A stretch of 48,276 bases of DNA from Methylobacterium gossipiicola (GCF_900113485.1 NZ_FOPM01000027.1:1-48276), one strand, 5' to 3'. Positions 7,600 to 15,636 are shown, counted from the stretch's first letter. Numbers and translations: made by a program. The notes: generated by a model not told the origin, from the letters alone.

Positions 7600-9213
7600 T
7601 CAGATCGCGGCCGGGGTCGGCTCGGGGGCCGGATCGTCGGCGCCCGCGGATGCGGGATCGCCCTTCGCCCTCTGGCGGCCGTCGCTGGAGTAGACGAGGC
7701 CGAGTTCGTCGGCCCGGTCGTTGTCGGCCTTGTTCTCGGCGTCGACCGTCTCGGCGTCGTAGCCGCCCTCGGCGACCTTCCGGCTGCGGGTGGAGAGACC
7801 CGCCTGGATCTCCATGGTCTTGCCCTGCACGTCCTGGACGGGGTGGATGTACGGCCAAGCCTGCGGGATCCAGTTCGCCGCGTAGGCGTCCTTCCGGCTC
7901 ATCCCAGCGGGGAGCTTCAGGGCACCGGACAACAAGGCGAGGTCGATGAACCGGATCCAGATCGGCCGGCACATCTGGAATACGACGAGGTGATGCTGCC
8001 AGCGCTCGACGGCGCGGCGGAAGTCGTTGAGCGCGGCGCGCAGGGTTCGATCGTTCAACTGGCTGTAGTCGCCGCTGAGGATCTCGTAGAGCAAGCCGCA
8101 GGCCGCCGCGATGCCGCGCTTGGATTCGCGCACGAAGGCTTCGAAGTTCGGCCCGACGTCCTTCGGATCGCTGAAGGTCATGTCCTCGCCGTCGGCCAAC
8201 ACTTGGATGGTGCCGGGCTCGAAATCGAGGGTGGCCGCGCCATCGTCGTCCGGTGCGTCGGTGCCGAGCGGACCGCCGCCTGCCCCGCTCTCCTCGGCCC
8301 CGTCCGCCAGGATGCGCTTCACGAAGCCGACGAGCCGGGCGGCGTTCTTCTTCCGGATCAGTTCGGCATCGAGGTAGCCGTCGAGGTCGTAGAGCGTGCG
8401 CAGGGCCTGGGCGAGCCAAGGTTCGCCGCGATCCTGGCCGGGGCGGCGCGCGCGGTAGAGGTGGCAGACGTCGGTGGCCGGCACGAGGGCAAGCTCGATG
8501 GCGTCCGCCGTCATCACCCCGTCGCCGGGATGCTCGCGGTAGAGGTGGTACCCGGACCGCTTGCCGATGGCGTCGTACTGGATGCCCTGGCGGATGCGGG
8601 CGGCCGGATCGGACTTGAGGTGAGGGCAGTGGTCCCCCTCAAGGATCTGAAGCTGGAGTGGGACGGTCAACCCGTCCTCGGGACGCCGGGTGCGCAGGCG
8701 GACGAAGGTCTCGCCGCCATCCACCATGCCGGCCACGGCCAGGGCCTGCAGGCCGTAGAAATCGTGGGTGCCGACGGAATCGGCCTCGTCGGTCCAGTCG
8801 AGGAACAGGCGCTGGAGATCCGCGCGAAACGCGGCGTCCTCCTTCTTGATCCGCTTCGCCTGCGCCTTGCTCATCCCCTCGGTCGAGCGGGCCGCCGTGG
8901 AACGCGGGCTGATCCCGGTGCCGATGATGTTCGTGACCAGGCGGTCGACGGCCGCCACGGCGTAGGGGTTCTTGCGAGCCTGATCGCGCGACTTCCGCCG
9001 CAGCTCGTCGAGGGCGTAGACGATGGCGGTGTTCGGCCCGTAGCTACCGACGCGCCAGGCCCGCGACCGCCGGCCTGCCCCGTTGGCGATATCGTAAGCT
9101 CCGCTCTCGGGTGCCACGGTCACGTCGAGGCCGGACAGGTCCATGGCCACGGGCTCGACGTAGTCGCGGGTCCCCTTGACGCGGAAGCGGACAGGCTGGC
9201 GCACGCCTACCAT
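7600..9213 (-). CDS. Portal protein (lambda gpB family)
   Basis: 537 residues. The N-terminal part (RRSRAWRVGSYGPNTAIVYA, ARKNPYAVAAVDRLVTNIIG) and the central GLLYEILSGDYSQLNDRTLR and YAANWIPQAWPYIHPVQD are hallmarks of the lambda/SPP1-clade portal family Phage_portal_2. The dodecamer forms the DNA entry channel at one vertex and anchors terminase and tail. It follows the gpW-like gene with a 7-base overlap. The acidic, disordered C-terminus (ADDPAPEPTPAAI) is usual. The call is secure. Confidence 0.93.
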   Translation of the reverse strand: MVGVRQPVRFRVKGTRDYVEPVAMDLSGLDVTVAPESGAYDIANGAGRRSRAWRVGSYGPNTAIVYALDELRRKSRDQARKNPYAVAAVDRLVTNIIGTGISPRSTAARSTEGMSKAQAKRIKKEDAAFRADLQRLFLDWTDEADSVGTHDFYGLQALAVAGMVDGGETFVRLRTRRPEDGLTVPLQLQILEGDHCPHLKSDPAARIRQGIQYDAIGKRSGYHLYREHPGDGVMTADAIELALVPATDVCHLYRARRPGQDRGEPWLAQALRTLYDLDGYLDAELIRKKNAARLVGFVKRILADGAEESGAGGGPLGTDAPDDDGAATLDFEPGTIQVLADGEDMTFSDPKDVGPNFEAFVRESKRGIAAACGLLYEILSGDYSQLNDRTLRAALNDFRRAVERWQHHLVVFQMCRPIWIRFIDLALLSGALKLPAGMSRKDAYAANWIPQAWPYIHPVQDVQGKTMEIQAGLSTRSRKVAEGGYDAETVDAENKADNDRADELGLVYSSDGRQRAKGDPASAGADDPAPEPTPAAI

Positions 9214-9434
9214 CCGCTGCGGCTTGTGGTGACGATCTGACGGGTGCGGCGCCGGGCCACTCCGGCACCGGCATCCTTCGCCGCCTTCCGGCGCTGCAGG
9301 TCGGCCAAGGCCCGGCGCATCTCGTCGTAGCTCCGGTAGGTGATCGTCGCGGCGTCGGGCGCCTCGACGCGCAGGGCGCCGCTGCCCATGGCGGTCTCAA
9401 GGGCCGCGATCTGCTTCTCGATGGTCGCGGCCAT
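9207..9434 (-). CDS. gpW-like head-tail connector
   Basis: 75 residues: a helical N-terminus (EKQIAALETAMGSGALRVEA), a YRSYDEMRRALADLQRR segment typical of gpW proteins, and a very basic C-terminal tail (VARRRTRQIVTTSRSGW). Lambda W is 68 residues, lies between terminase and portal exactly as here, and binds the portal before tail joining. A GAGGTAGGCC ribosome-binding region precedes the ATG. Confidence 0.82.
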   Translation of the reverse strand: MAATIEKQIAALETAMGSGALRVEAPDAATITYRSYDEMRRALADLQRRKAAKDAGAGVARRRTRQIVTTSRSGW

Positions 9435-9437
9435 GGC

Positions 9438-11522
9438 CTACCTCGTCGTTCGGCTTCTGACCCGGCTGCGCTTGGCGCTGGCGCGCTGGAGGTTACGCGC
9501 CGCGAGCGATCCGGCGGCAACCACGGCCTCGGGCACCGATGCCTCCGGCAATCCGGCTGGGCGGTCGCGCTCGATCCCCAAGGCGCCTTCGAGTTCGCGC
9601 CAGTGGGTCTCGCGCCACCGGTCCCAGCCGCGCATGGCGGCGAGCCCTCGGGCGTAGTTCGCGCAGTCCAACACCTCGTTGCGCCGGCCACCGATCGGCA
9701 CCCACTCGCGCCGGGTGCGGCCACGGGTGACGTGCGTGACGAGTTCCTCGGCGGTGAGCTGTTTCACCTGATCCTCGGTGACGTCGCGCGGCAGATGGAC
9801 GAATCCGGCCGGGTACGGCTTGCCGTCGCTCGGCCGCTGGAGCGCGAGGCACCCCATCAGTTCCTGCTTGGCGAATGACGCCCCCACCCGGATCGTCTTC
9901 AGGCCGCGGCGCAGCTTCTTGCCGGCCGGGGTCGCATCCTTCGCACCTACACCGAGGAAAGCCGCGGCATAGCTGTCCTGGCCATCCACCGCGTGGACCG
10001 GTCGCCCGGCCTGACTGCGCACGAAGGCGTAAACCTCCGCCGTGAAGCCGCTCGAATCGATCCCCCAATCGCGCACCGTCATGTCGGCGCCGCTCTCGTG
10101 CTCCCAGGTCTCGCCGAACATCGCCTCGAGGTCTTTCCAGACCGGGGCGCGGTTGGTGTCGCCGGGCAGCACGCGGTGTTCGATCAGCCAGCGCTCCCGG
10201 TTGCGGCCGAAGCCCCAGACGCTGACCTCGAGGCGGTCCTTCTGGACGTCGACGCCACCGAACAGGATGAGGACGCCGCGCGAGACGGTGCCGGCGAGGT
10301 AGCTGTCCCGCCGGGTGTAGACGTCCTGCCAGTCCGGCGCGTCCGCGCCTTCCTTCCACGTGCGGGCGAGCTGGGTGTTGAAGAAGGTCCGCAACGCCTC
10401 CGGCCCCCGTCTCAGCGCGCGGGCGAACTTCGCCACCGTCTCGCGGATCGTCTGCTTCGGCGCGTAGAGCTTGGATGCGACGAATCCAGCGTGATCGTTG
10501 GGCACTGCCATGGCCCCGCAGTGGAGGCACAGGGCGCGGCGAACCCCGTGCGCCTCGGGCGCCCAACGCTCGGGCACCTGGTTCTCACCGCAGCAGGTGA
10601 AGGCCCGGGTCTGGCGCCATTCGATCTTGCGCAGTGCGACGAGGCGCTGCGATTCGGTCCAGGGCTTGTCGCAGCCGACGCACTCATAGCGCGCGCTCTC
10701 GGCGCGGATCTTGCCGCCCTCGTCCTTATCGAACCGCACCTGTTCCCATTCGAGGGGGTGCCAGTCCTCGCAGTGCGGGCAGCGCACGAACGCCTTGCGC
10801 TGATCGCTCTCGTCGTAGGATGCCTCGATGGCGCTGCGCCCGGTAACGGTGGGCGAGCAGGCCCGCACGCTCAAACTGTTGGTCTTGAACTCGGCCTGAC
10901 GCTCCTCGGCGAGGTCGATGGGCGGGCCCTCGCCGCCGGCCGAGAGCGGATACTTGTCGATCTCGTCGCAGCACAGCAGCCGGATCGGCCGCATGGCGAG
11001 GTTGGTCGGGCTGTTCGATCCGACGAGGGTCACGTGGCCCCCAGGGAACTGCTTGTGCGTCAGGGTGGCGCCGGCATCCGTCGCCTTGGCGTCGCCAAAC
11101 AGGTCCCGCAGCACCTTGGTGTCGCGGATCATCGGCGCCAGCCGGTCCTTCGAGAAGGTCTCGGCCGCGTCGTCCTTCGGCTGCACCACGAGGATGGGGC
11201 ATGGGTCGATGTGGATGAACCGGCCGAGGATGTTCTCGATCACGGTGGTTTTCAGCAACTGCGTGCACGCCATCAGCGTGATGGTGGCGACACCGGGTTC
11301 GGTGGCGGCCAGCATCGGGCCGCGGGCCACTTCGACGCGAGCGGTGACGAACCGGCCGCCGTTCGACGATTCCTTGCTGAGCTTCCGGTACTCCTCGGCC
11401 CACTCGACGACGTTGAGGTCCGGCGCCGGGGTCAGCCCCTTGCGCCAGGACCGTTCAAGGCTCGCGAGATCGAGGTAGGTCGGCCTCGGGCTCTCCGAGT
11501 TCGCGGAGGTGCTGCTGGACAT
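9438..11522 (-). CDS. Terminase large subunit (lambda gpA family)
   Basis: 694 residues. The ATPase half shows a GpA-type Walker A around 86-92 (CTQLLKT) and Walker B RLLCCDEID around 181-189. Two pairs of Cys (CPHCEDW, CVGCDKP, then FTCCGEN and LCLHCGAM) suggest zinc-binding elements found in this family. The nuclease half begins near GGVDVQKDRLEVSVWGF. The enzyme packages DNA into the prohead and cuts it at cos or pac sites. The start overlaps the small-subunit gene by 68 bases, so the exact start is uncertain; an alternative Met70 is unlikely because the family N-terminus would be lost. Confidence 0.93.
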   Translation of the reverse strand: MSSSTSANSESPRPTYLDLASLERSWRKGLTPAPDLNVVEWAEEYRKLSKESSNGGRFVTARVEVARGPMLAATEPGVATITLMACTQLLKTTVIENILGRFIHIDPCPILVVQPKDDAAETFSKDRLAPMIRDTKVLRDLFGDAKATDAGATLTHKQFPGGHVTLVGSNSPTNLAMRPIRLLCCDEIDKYPLSAGGEGPPIDLAEERQAEFKTNSLSVRACSPTVTGRSAIEASYDESDQRKAFVRCPHCEDWHPLEWEQVRFDKDEGGKIRAESARYECVGCDKPWTESQRLVALRKIEWRQTRAFTCCGENQVPERWAPEAHGVRRALCLHCGAMAVPNDHAGFVASKLYAPKQTIRETVAKFARALRRGPEALRTFFNTQLARTWKEGADAPDWQDVYTRRDSYLAGTVSRGVLILFGGVDVQKDRLEVSVWGFGRNRERWLIEHRVLPGDTNRAPVWKDLEAMFGETWEHESGADMTVRDWGIDSSGFTAEVYAFVRSQAGRPVHAVDGQDSYAAAFLGVGAKDATPAGKKLRRGLKTIRVGASFAKQELMGCLALQRPSDGKPYPAGFVHLPRDVTEDQVKQLTAEELVTHVTRGRTRREWVPIGGRRNEVLDCANYARGLAAMRGWDRWRETHWRELEGALGIERDRPAGLPEASVPEAVVAAGSLAARNLQRASAKRSRVRSRTTR

Positions 11523-12096
11523 GCGCGGTCAGGACCGTGTTGAGCGTGCGCGCATCGACCTTCAGTTCATCGGCCATGACGACCGCGATGCGGGCGGGCC
11601 AGTTGGCCCAGGCGTCGCGCAGGTTACGGGCCGTGTCGAAGAACAGCTTTTCGGCGGCGGCCCGATCGACGAGCTGGCCCTGCTTGCGGCTGAACTCCTG
11701 TCGGCGTTGGAGACCGAGGAAGTTCTCCTTGCGCCGGATGGCCTGCGGCGTCGGCAGGTTCTCGGCGTCGAGGTCGAGGTCGTCGCCCTCGTCGCCATCG
11801 GACGGTCGCGGCGGCGGTGCCTCGCTCGCCTTCGGCTTGGCGCGTTCGGGCTTGGCCTTGCGCGGATCCGGTTCGGGCTTCGGGACCGTTCGCACCGGCC
11901 GATGCGCCGTGCCGCCCCGGTAGGTCGCCGGGCGCTGGTCGAGGTTCCACTCGCTCGCCTCGACGTCGACCTTTCCGTCGGCGGTCATCGCGAGGAGGCC
12001 CTTGCCCTTCCACTCGGTGACGGTCTTCTTCGACACGCCGCGTCGCCGGGCGAACTCGGCCTGCGACATCAGGATCGTCGGTTCGGGATCTGCCAT
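11455..12096 (-). CDS. Terminase small subunit (Nu1-like)
   Basis: 213 residues. Residues 8-60 form a winged-helix/Nu1-type DNA-binding domain (MSQAEFARRRGVSKKTVTEW), followed by a Pro/Lys-rich linker and a C-terminal helical region (NLRDAWANWPARIAVVMADE) that would contact the large subunit. It would recognise the packaging site. It is the first gene of the late head operon and is preceded by a GTTACCC tandem repeat. No strong ribosome-binding site is visible at the ATG at 12096. Confidence 0.8.
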   Translation of the reverse strand: MADPEPTILMSQAEFARRRGVSKKTVTEWKGKGLLAMTADGKVDVEASEWNLDQRPATYRGGTAHRPVRTVPKPEPDPRKAKPERAKPKASEAPPPRPSDGDEGDDLDLDAENLPTPQAIRRKENFLGLQRRQEFSRKQGQLVDRAAAEKLFFDTARNLRDAWANWPARIAVVMADELKVDARTLNTVLTAHVQQHLRELGEPEADLPRSREP

Positions 12097-12102
12097 CGGA
12101 GC

Positions 12103-12123
12103 GTTACCCGTTACCCGTTACCC
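12103..12123. repeat. Three tandem GTTACCC repeats upstream of terminase operon
   Basis: GTTACCC occurs three times head to tail just upstream of the small terminase start, and a further GTTACC follows at 12130. The junction TTACCCGTTA resembles the TWACCCGYAA motif found at the lysogeny switch and at 24344. It may be an operator or promoter element for the late operon. Confidence 0.5.
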
Positions 12124-12231
12124 AACCGCGTTACCGGGTTTTCGGACCCTGGCGCTAGAAAGTTTGGGGACCCCGACCACCCGTATACACCCAGGGCTCC
12201 CAGGGTCCCCTGCCATAGGACATCGGTCTCA

Positions 12232-12450
12232 TCAGTCGCGGGAGGCCACTCCCTTCGGGCCGCCCGCTGCGGCATACTCGGTGCGACCATCGCGGGCCCA
12301 ATGAACGGCGTCGTTGTAGTCGCCGAAGGCGATGACGAGGGCCTTACTGCGCGGCGTCATCTGAGCGCTGCTGCCCCGCCGTTCCGCTTCGTCGTAGGCG
12401 ACGGCCGCGCGAACGAGGTCGGCAAGGCGCTGGTCGACGCGGTCGCCCAT
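12232..12450 (-). CDS. Small phage protein, unknown function
   Basis: 72 residues from the ATG at 12450 (MGDRVDQRLADLVRAAVAYD), chosen because an AGGCAGG site is adjacent; the frame continues upstream to 12564 without a better start. The N-terminal helix is amphipathic, and the middle (RSKALVIAFGDYNDAVHWAR) looks like a compact folded domain. It is the first minus-strand gene beyond the terminase operon. I do not recognise a family. Confidence 0.55.
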   Translation of the reverse strand: MGDRVDQRLADLVRAAVAYDEAERRGSSAQMTPRSKALVIAFGDYNDAVHWARDGRTEYAAAGGPKGVASRD

Positions 12451-12457
12451 GTCCTGC

Positions 12458-12712
12458 CTAATCCCCGCCGCCGCCCAACGATCCGCTGTCCAAACAGGTC
12501 GCCGAGTTGATGTTGATGTTGGTGTTTTCGTATCCGGCGAACATGCCTGCGTGGAAGCCAGCATCGGCGCCTGCCGCGTATCCGGCGGTTCCGGAGGCGC
12601 TCGGAAGGGTCGAGGCGTCCTCTGCTCGTCTCAGCCGGTGGGTGCGTTCCAGCATCCGCTCCTGACGCCTCCATAGCCAGAGGCGGAGCCTGTGCACCGA
12701 GTCGTAGAACAT
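12458..12712 (-). CDS. Small phage protein, unknown function
   Basis: 84 residues from the ATG at 12712 (MFYDSVHRLRLWLWRRQERM), preceded by AAGGG. Longer starts reach 12886 but have no ribosome-binding site. The N-terminus is strongly basic and aromatic and could be an amphipathic membrane-associating helix. The C-terminus is Gly/Ala-rich with a curious NTNININSATC stretch. It ends 8 bases before the start of the next gene, so the two are probably co-transcribed. Function unknown. Confidence 0.5.
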   Translation of the reverse strand: MFYDSVHRLRLWLWRRQERMLERTHRLRRAEDASTLPSASGTAGYAAGADAGFHAGMFAGYENTNININSATCLDSGSLGGGGD

Positions 12713-13026
12713 GGTCGCGACCCTTGAGAGGTGAGCGAAGGCATGCTGACCGATCGGATTGGGCGGTTCAACCGCTCGCTCACGACCTCGGGCACTGCTA
12801 CCGGGCTGCTCCATTCGGCGAATGCATAGGGTGGCGCTCGTTAAAGTGTCCCCCAATGGGGGACGATCCTCAGGACCAGCCTTCAAAGTGGAGAAGCGGG
12901 TTCGACCGTCTCCTTAGGGGCTCAACATCGATCCCGCGACGGGAGAGTACAGCGCCTACAGTGCTAAGATCGCAATTTATTACACGAGCACGCTTTCCGC
13001 AATGCTATTGCACAGGGTATTGCGTC
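12713..13026. promoter_or_regulatory. Intergenic region with perfect inverted repeat
   Basis: No gene is supported in this 314-base stretch. It contains a perfect 7-bp inverted repeat GTCCCCC-AAT-GGGGGAC at 12848-12864. A related palindrome (CCCCCATGGGGG followed by AC) lies at 13652-13665, on the other side of the DUF6883/DUF4926 pair. There is no T-run, so it may be an operator rather than a terminator. The minus-strand promoter for the 12458-12712 gene probably lies here. Confidence 0.45.
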
Positions 13027-13368
13027 TCAACGTGTCAGCGGCACTGCCGTGATGAAGCGCATCTCGTAGGGCTTGCCGGCTTCCCACACTGTGCGCAGGG
13101 GTATCTCTCGCCCATCGGGTGCCGTGACCGTCCCCTCGAACACGGCACGGTCTGGCCCTTTCGCCTGCCGGACGACGGTACCGGGCGCGTTCATCATGGC
13201 GTGATCAACCAGGGCCTCGGCCAGCACTCTCGGCTCATCGGCAGAGAACCCGAACCCAAGTAGGTACTTGGCCTTTGACCCTCCGACCGGATGATCGGGG
13301 TTCAGCAAATAGGCCGAGACCTTCGGCCCGTCGATGAACCAGCGAACCTGAATCGTCTTGTCGCTCAA
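13027..13368 (-). CDS. DUF6883 protein
   Basis: 113 residues. The stretch VSAYLLNPDHPVGGSKAKYL is the family's signature. The second half is a beta-rich domain ending in EIPLRTVWEAGKPYEMRFIT. DUF6883 domains occur as stand-alone small proteins and, as I recall, as modules linked to polymorphic toxins and mobile elements, often beside DUF4926. Here the start overlaps the DUF4926 stop by 4 bases, so the two are made together. The biochemical role is not known; a toxin-antitoxin-like or defence role is possible but unproved. Confidence 0.75.
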   Translation of the reverse strand: MSDKTIQVRWFIDGPKVSAYLLNPDHPVGGSKAKYLLGFGFSADEPRVLAEALVDHAMMNAPGTVVRQAKGPDRAVFEGTVTAPDGREIPLRTVWEAGKPYEMRFITAVPLTR

Positions 13369-13616
13369 GCGTCGGGGGCTTTTACGGCGCGAACCTCGTG
13401 CGGCTCAGCCGTGACGAGAGCACCAAGTGGCTCGGCGAACTCGACCACGTAGCTTTCGCCGTCGCCATGGACGCTCACGATCGTGCCTTTGGTTCCGGCC
13501 GCGATCAGGTCGCCATCGTCGCTCTTCAGAGGCACGGTCAGCACCACGGCATCGAGATCCCGCAGGCCCGATTGCAGCACGTCCGGCGTGAACTGATAGG
13601 CGAACTGAAACGTCAT
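13365..13616 (-). CDS. DUF4926 protein
   Basis: 83 residues from the ATG at 13616 (MTFQFAYQFTPDVLQSGLRD). The core LDAVVLTVPLKSDDGDLIAA, GTKGTIVSVHGDGESYVVEF and AEPHEVRAVK is the small beta-barrel DUF4926 fold. The N-terminal 17 residues before the core are extra relative to the shortest members. It is the first gene of the two-gene unit with DUF6883. A second, diverged copy lies at 15637-15849 on the same strand on the far side of the rhodopsin operon. Function unknown. Confidence 0.75.
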   Translation of the reverse strand: MTFQFAYQFTPDVLQSGLRDLDAVVLTVPLKSDDGDLIAAGTKGTIVSVHGDGESYVVEFAEPLGALVTAEPHEVRAVKAPDA

Positions 13617-13636
13617 GCCGGTAAGATGACCGGCGT

Positions 13637-13665
13637 GCCCAGTTTGGGCAACCCCCATGGGGGAC
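13637..13665. promoter_or_regulatory. Cluster of inverted repeats upstream of DUF4926
   Basis: GCCCA-GTT-TGGGC (13637-13649) is followed directly by the perfect palindrome CCCCCATGGGGG (13652-13663). Both lie between the DUF4926 start and the blh stop. They could end blh transcription or act as an operator for the DUF pair. The second shares its GGGGGAC end with the repeat at 12848-12864. Confidence 0.45.
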
Positions 13666-13713
13666 TGCCGGCCGCCATGGCACCAAAACGGGTGGTCGTC
13701 AGCATACCGGAAA

Positions 13714-14646
13714 TTAGATCGTACGCTGCTCCACGATACGATCGAGAAGCACATGCGGCACGGTCAGGGCTGACAGCATCTGCAGGGTGAGGGCCAGCAG
13801 GGTTGAGGGCTCATCGGGCGAGCCAGCGCTGTAGAGCGGCCACAGGGCTGCACCGAGCATGAGGGTAAGGCCGAACACCGGCAGGGATGCGAGGACGGCC
13901 TTGCGCATCGTATCGACGCGGGGCGCGCGGTTCGGATCACGCACGAGGGCACGCATGTGCCGGGGGCCATGAAGACCAACGAAGTAGAGGGTGAACGCGG
14001 TCAGAGGCGGGAGCAGCCAGAACGCGACGGCCAGGACAGCGACTTCTATCAGCACACCCTGTGGCCGCCGACGCGCGACGATCCAAATGACCGCCAGGGC
14101 AAACCAGAACCAGGAGGCAGCCGTCCACCACACGGGAAGCTCCGGCATCGGCACGCGCGTGACCACGGCGAACAGCCCGGCGGTTTCCTCGGGCCGCAGT
14201 AATGCCGGAAGCGCAATCGGCAAACCGCCGCGGACGAAGGCCTCGAACGGTCGCCCCGTACCAGCATCCTCCTCCCCGAAATGTAAGACCGAGAGGGCAA
14301 GGAAGCCGGCCAGGGTGAGGAGGGGTGCGACCGCCCAGGCGAGGAGAACGAGAGCCGCAAGGCCGAGATACGGGATCGCGAAGATCCCGAACCACGCCCG
14401 GCCGTAGCGCGGGCGCATGAGCGGTGCGGCCACCGCACCGTCCAGGGCGCCATGCGGAACGCCGAGGACGATCACCACCGTCAGGGCAACGAGCCAAGAC
14501 GCTTCACGAGGCAGGTAGGCCGAGGCCATGAGACCGAGCGCTACGACAGCGCCGGCCAGGGGCAGGAGACTTGCCGCCGGCCACGCATGGTGGCGGCTCG
14601 CCGCATCGGGCTTTCCGAAGACCGGAATGGACGCACGAGCCGCCAT
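13714..14646 (-). CDS. blh: Brp/Blh-family beta-carotene 15,15'-dioxygenase (retinal synthesis)
   Basis: 310 residues, very hydrophobic, with about eight membrane spans. It carries the conserved His motifs of the Brp/Blh family: GVPHGALD (His65), SVLHFGEED (His122), LYFVGLHGPRH (His226, His230) and LTVPHVLLD (His298), which bind the catalytic iron. The enzyme cleaves beta-carotene into two molecules of retinal, the rhodopsin chromophore. The gene starts 5 bases after the rhodopsin stop and reads the same way, so the two form an operon that couples opsin to chromophore supply. All motifs are intact. What is unusual is the location inside a prophage. Confidence 0.92.
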   Translation of the reverse strand: MAARASIPVFGKPDAASRHHAWPAASLLPLAGAVVALGLMASAYLPREASWLVALTVVIVLGVPHGALDGAVAAPLMRPRYGRAWFGIFAIPYLGLAALVLLAWAVAPLLTLAGFLALSVLHFGEEDAGTGRPFEAFVRGGLPIALPALLRPEETAGLFAVVTRVPMPELPVWWTAASWFWFALAVIWIVARRRPQGVLIEVAVLAVAFWLLPPLTAFTLYFVGLHGPRHMRALVRDPNRAPRVDTMRKAVLASLPVFGLTLMLGAALWPLYSAGSPDEPSTLLALTLQMLSALTVPHVLLDRIVEQRTI

Positions 14647-14651
14647 GCCGA

Positions 14652-15416
14652 TCAGGCCGCGCGGCGCAGCGGCGTGGCCGTGGCCTTGCCCTCAGCCAAG
14701 TCGCGGTCGACGGCACGCGTCGTCGAGAGCGTCGCCATCACGCCATAGACGACCTTCGCGGTCAGATCCGAGAGCGCGACGACGGCCAGAGCCATGGTCG
14801 GCGACAGGATGCCCAAGCCGTCCTGACCCACGAGCAGCACGACGGGGTAGATGCACCAGACGACGGACAGGAACACGGCGTTGCGCCGGAAGGCGGACTG
14901 GATATCGGCACGCTCGGCCGCGTTCTCCTCACGGAGCTGAACGAAGATCCCGTAGAACACGGCGAGGAAGGCGCCGCAGGAGATGGCGAACCAGATCCAC
15001 TTGATCCAGGCGACCGTCGACAGGCCGAACGCCAGCGCGGTCACGATCATGATGAGGTCGGAGCCGATCAGGCCCCAGACGATGGCCGGCCGGCGCATTC
15101 CCGAATGCATCGCGGTGCGGGCGAGGCCAAGAAGCAGCAGGGGCGTGGTGAAGGTCCAGTCGATGTAGCGGGCGAAGTAGAACTGGCGCGCGACATCGGC
15201 CGCATCGGGTCCGGCCGGGAGAACGATGCTGCCTTGTCCGGTCGCCATGGCGAAGTAGGAGCAGGCCGCGATGATCGGCACGATCCCATGGATGATGCCA
15301 TCAGCCTCCTCGGCCTGCGTTCTCCTCTTCGCCAGATAGAGGATCGCAGCGGCACCCGCCGCCATGCCCGCGAAGCCGAGCCATAGCCAGAACTGAGGCG
15401 TCATCAAAAAACTCAT
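14652..15416 (-). CDS. Microbial rhodopsin, DTG-type putative light-driven proton pump
   Basis: 254 residues with seven hydrophobic segments. Helix C reads ARYIDWTFTTPLLLLGLA: Arg83, Asp86 (proton acceptor, equivalent to bacteriorhodopsin Asp85), Thr90 and Gly97 at the Asp96 donor position. Helix G has SDLTAKVVYG with Asp217 and the retinal-binding Lys221. This is the DTG pattern of a known eubacterial group of proton pumps; the missing donor predicts an altered or slower reprotonation step. Leu at the spectral-tuning position (105 in proteorhodopsin numbering) suggests green absorption. The ATG at 15416 is chosen so the protein begins just before helix A; 15404 is an alternative. Neither has a strong ribosome-binding site. 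Confidence 0.92.
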   Translation of the reverse strand: MSFLMTPQFWLWLGFAGMAAGAAAILYLAKRRTQAEEADGIIHGIVPIIAACSYFAMATGQGSIVLPAGPDAADVARQFYFARYIDWTFTTPLLLLGLARTAMHSGMRRPAIVWGLIGSDLIMIVTALAFGLSTVAWIKWIWFAISCGAFLAVFYGIFVQLREENAAERADIQSAFRRNAVFLSVVWCIYPVVLLVGQDGLGILSPTMALAVVALSDLTAKVVYGVMATLSTTRAVDRDLAEGKATATPLRRAA

Positions 15417-15636
15417 TAGACAGGGATGATTTGGGCAGCACGAACGTGCAGCACGTTGGCCAAGCGATCTCATCCGGGATCGTTGCGTAGGACCGGGGTC
15501 ACAGTTCCGTGAAGCTTGGCCTTTCGCCGCGTGTCCTCACCACAGGCTCAAAGCGCCTATCCTATCGTCTCCGCTGCAGTTGCCTCCCGAAGGCGCGCCC
15601 GTTCGAGTCTACGCCGTAGCGCTCAAGGGGCAGAAG
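15417..15636 (-). promoter_or_regulatory. Upstream region of rhodopsin operon with inverted repeats
   Basis: No gene is supported here. The perfect repeat AACGTG-CAG-CACGTT lies at 15443-15457, 26 bases before the rhodopsin ATG, and overlaps a second repeat GCAC-GAAC-GTGC at 15438-15449. The position fits an operator. No convincing sigma70 promoter could be read by eye. A GGAAC box occurs on the minus strand about 90 bases upstream of the ATG, but the matching -10 element of an EcfG-type promoter is not clear. Confidence 0.4.

Noticed and set aside
6490..9240. 916-codon plus-strand open frame
   Set aside because: Antisense to protease and portal genes, with composition typical of GC-rich shadow frames.
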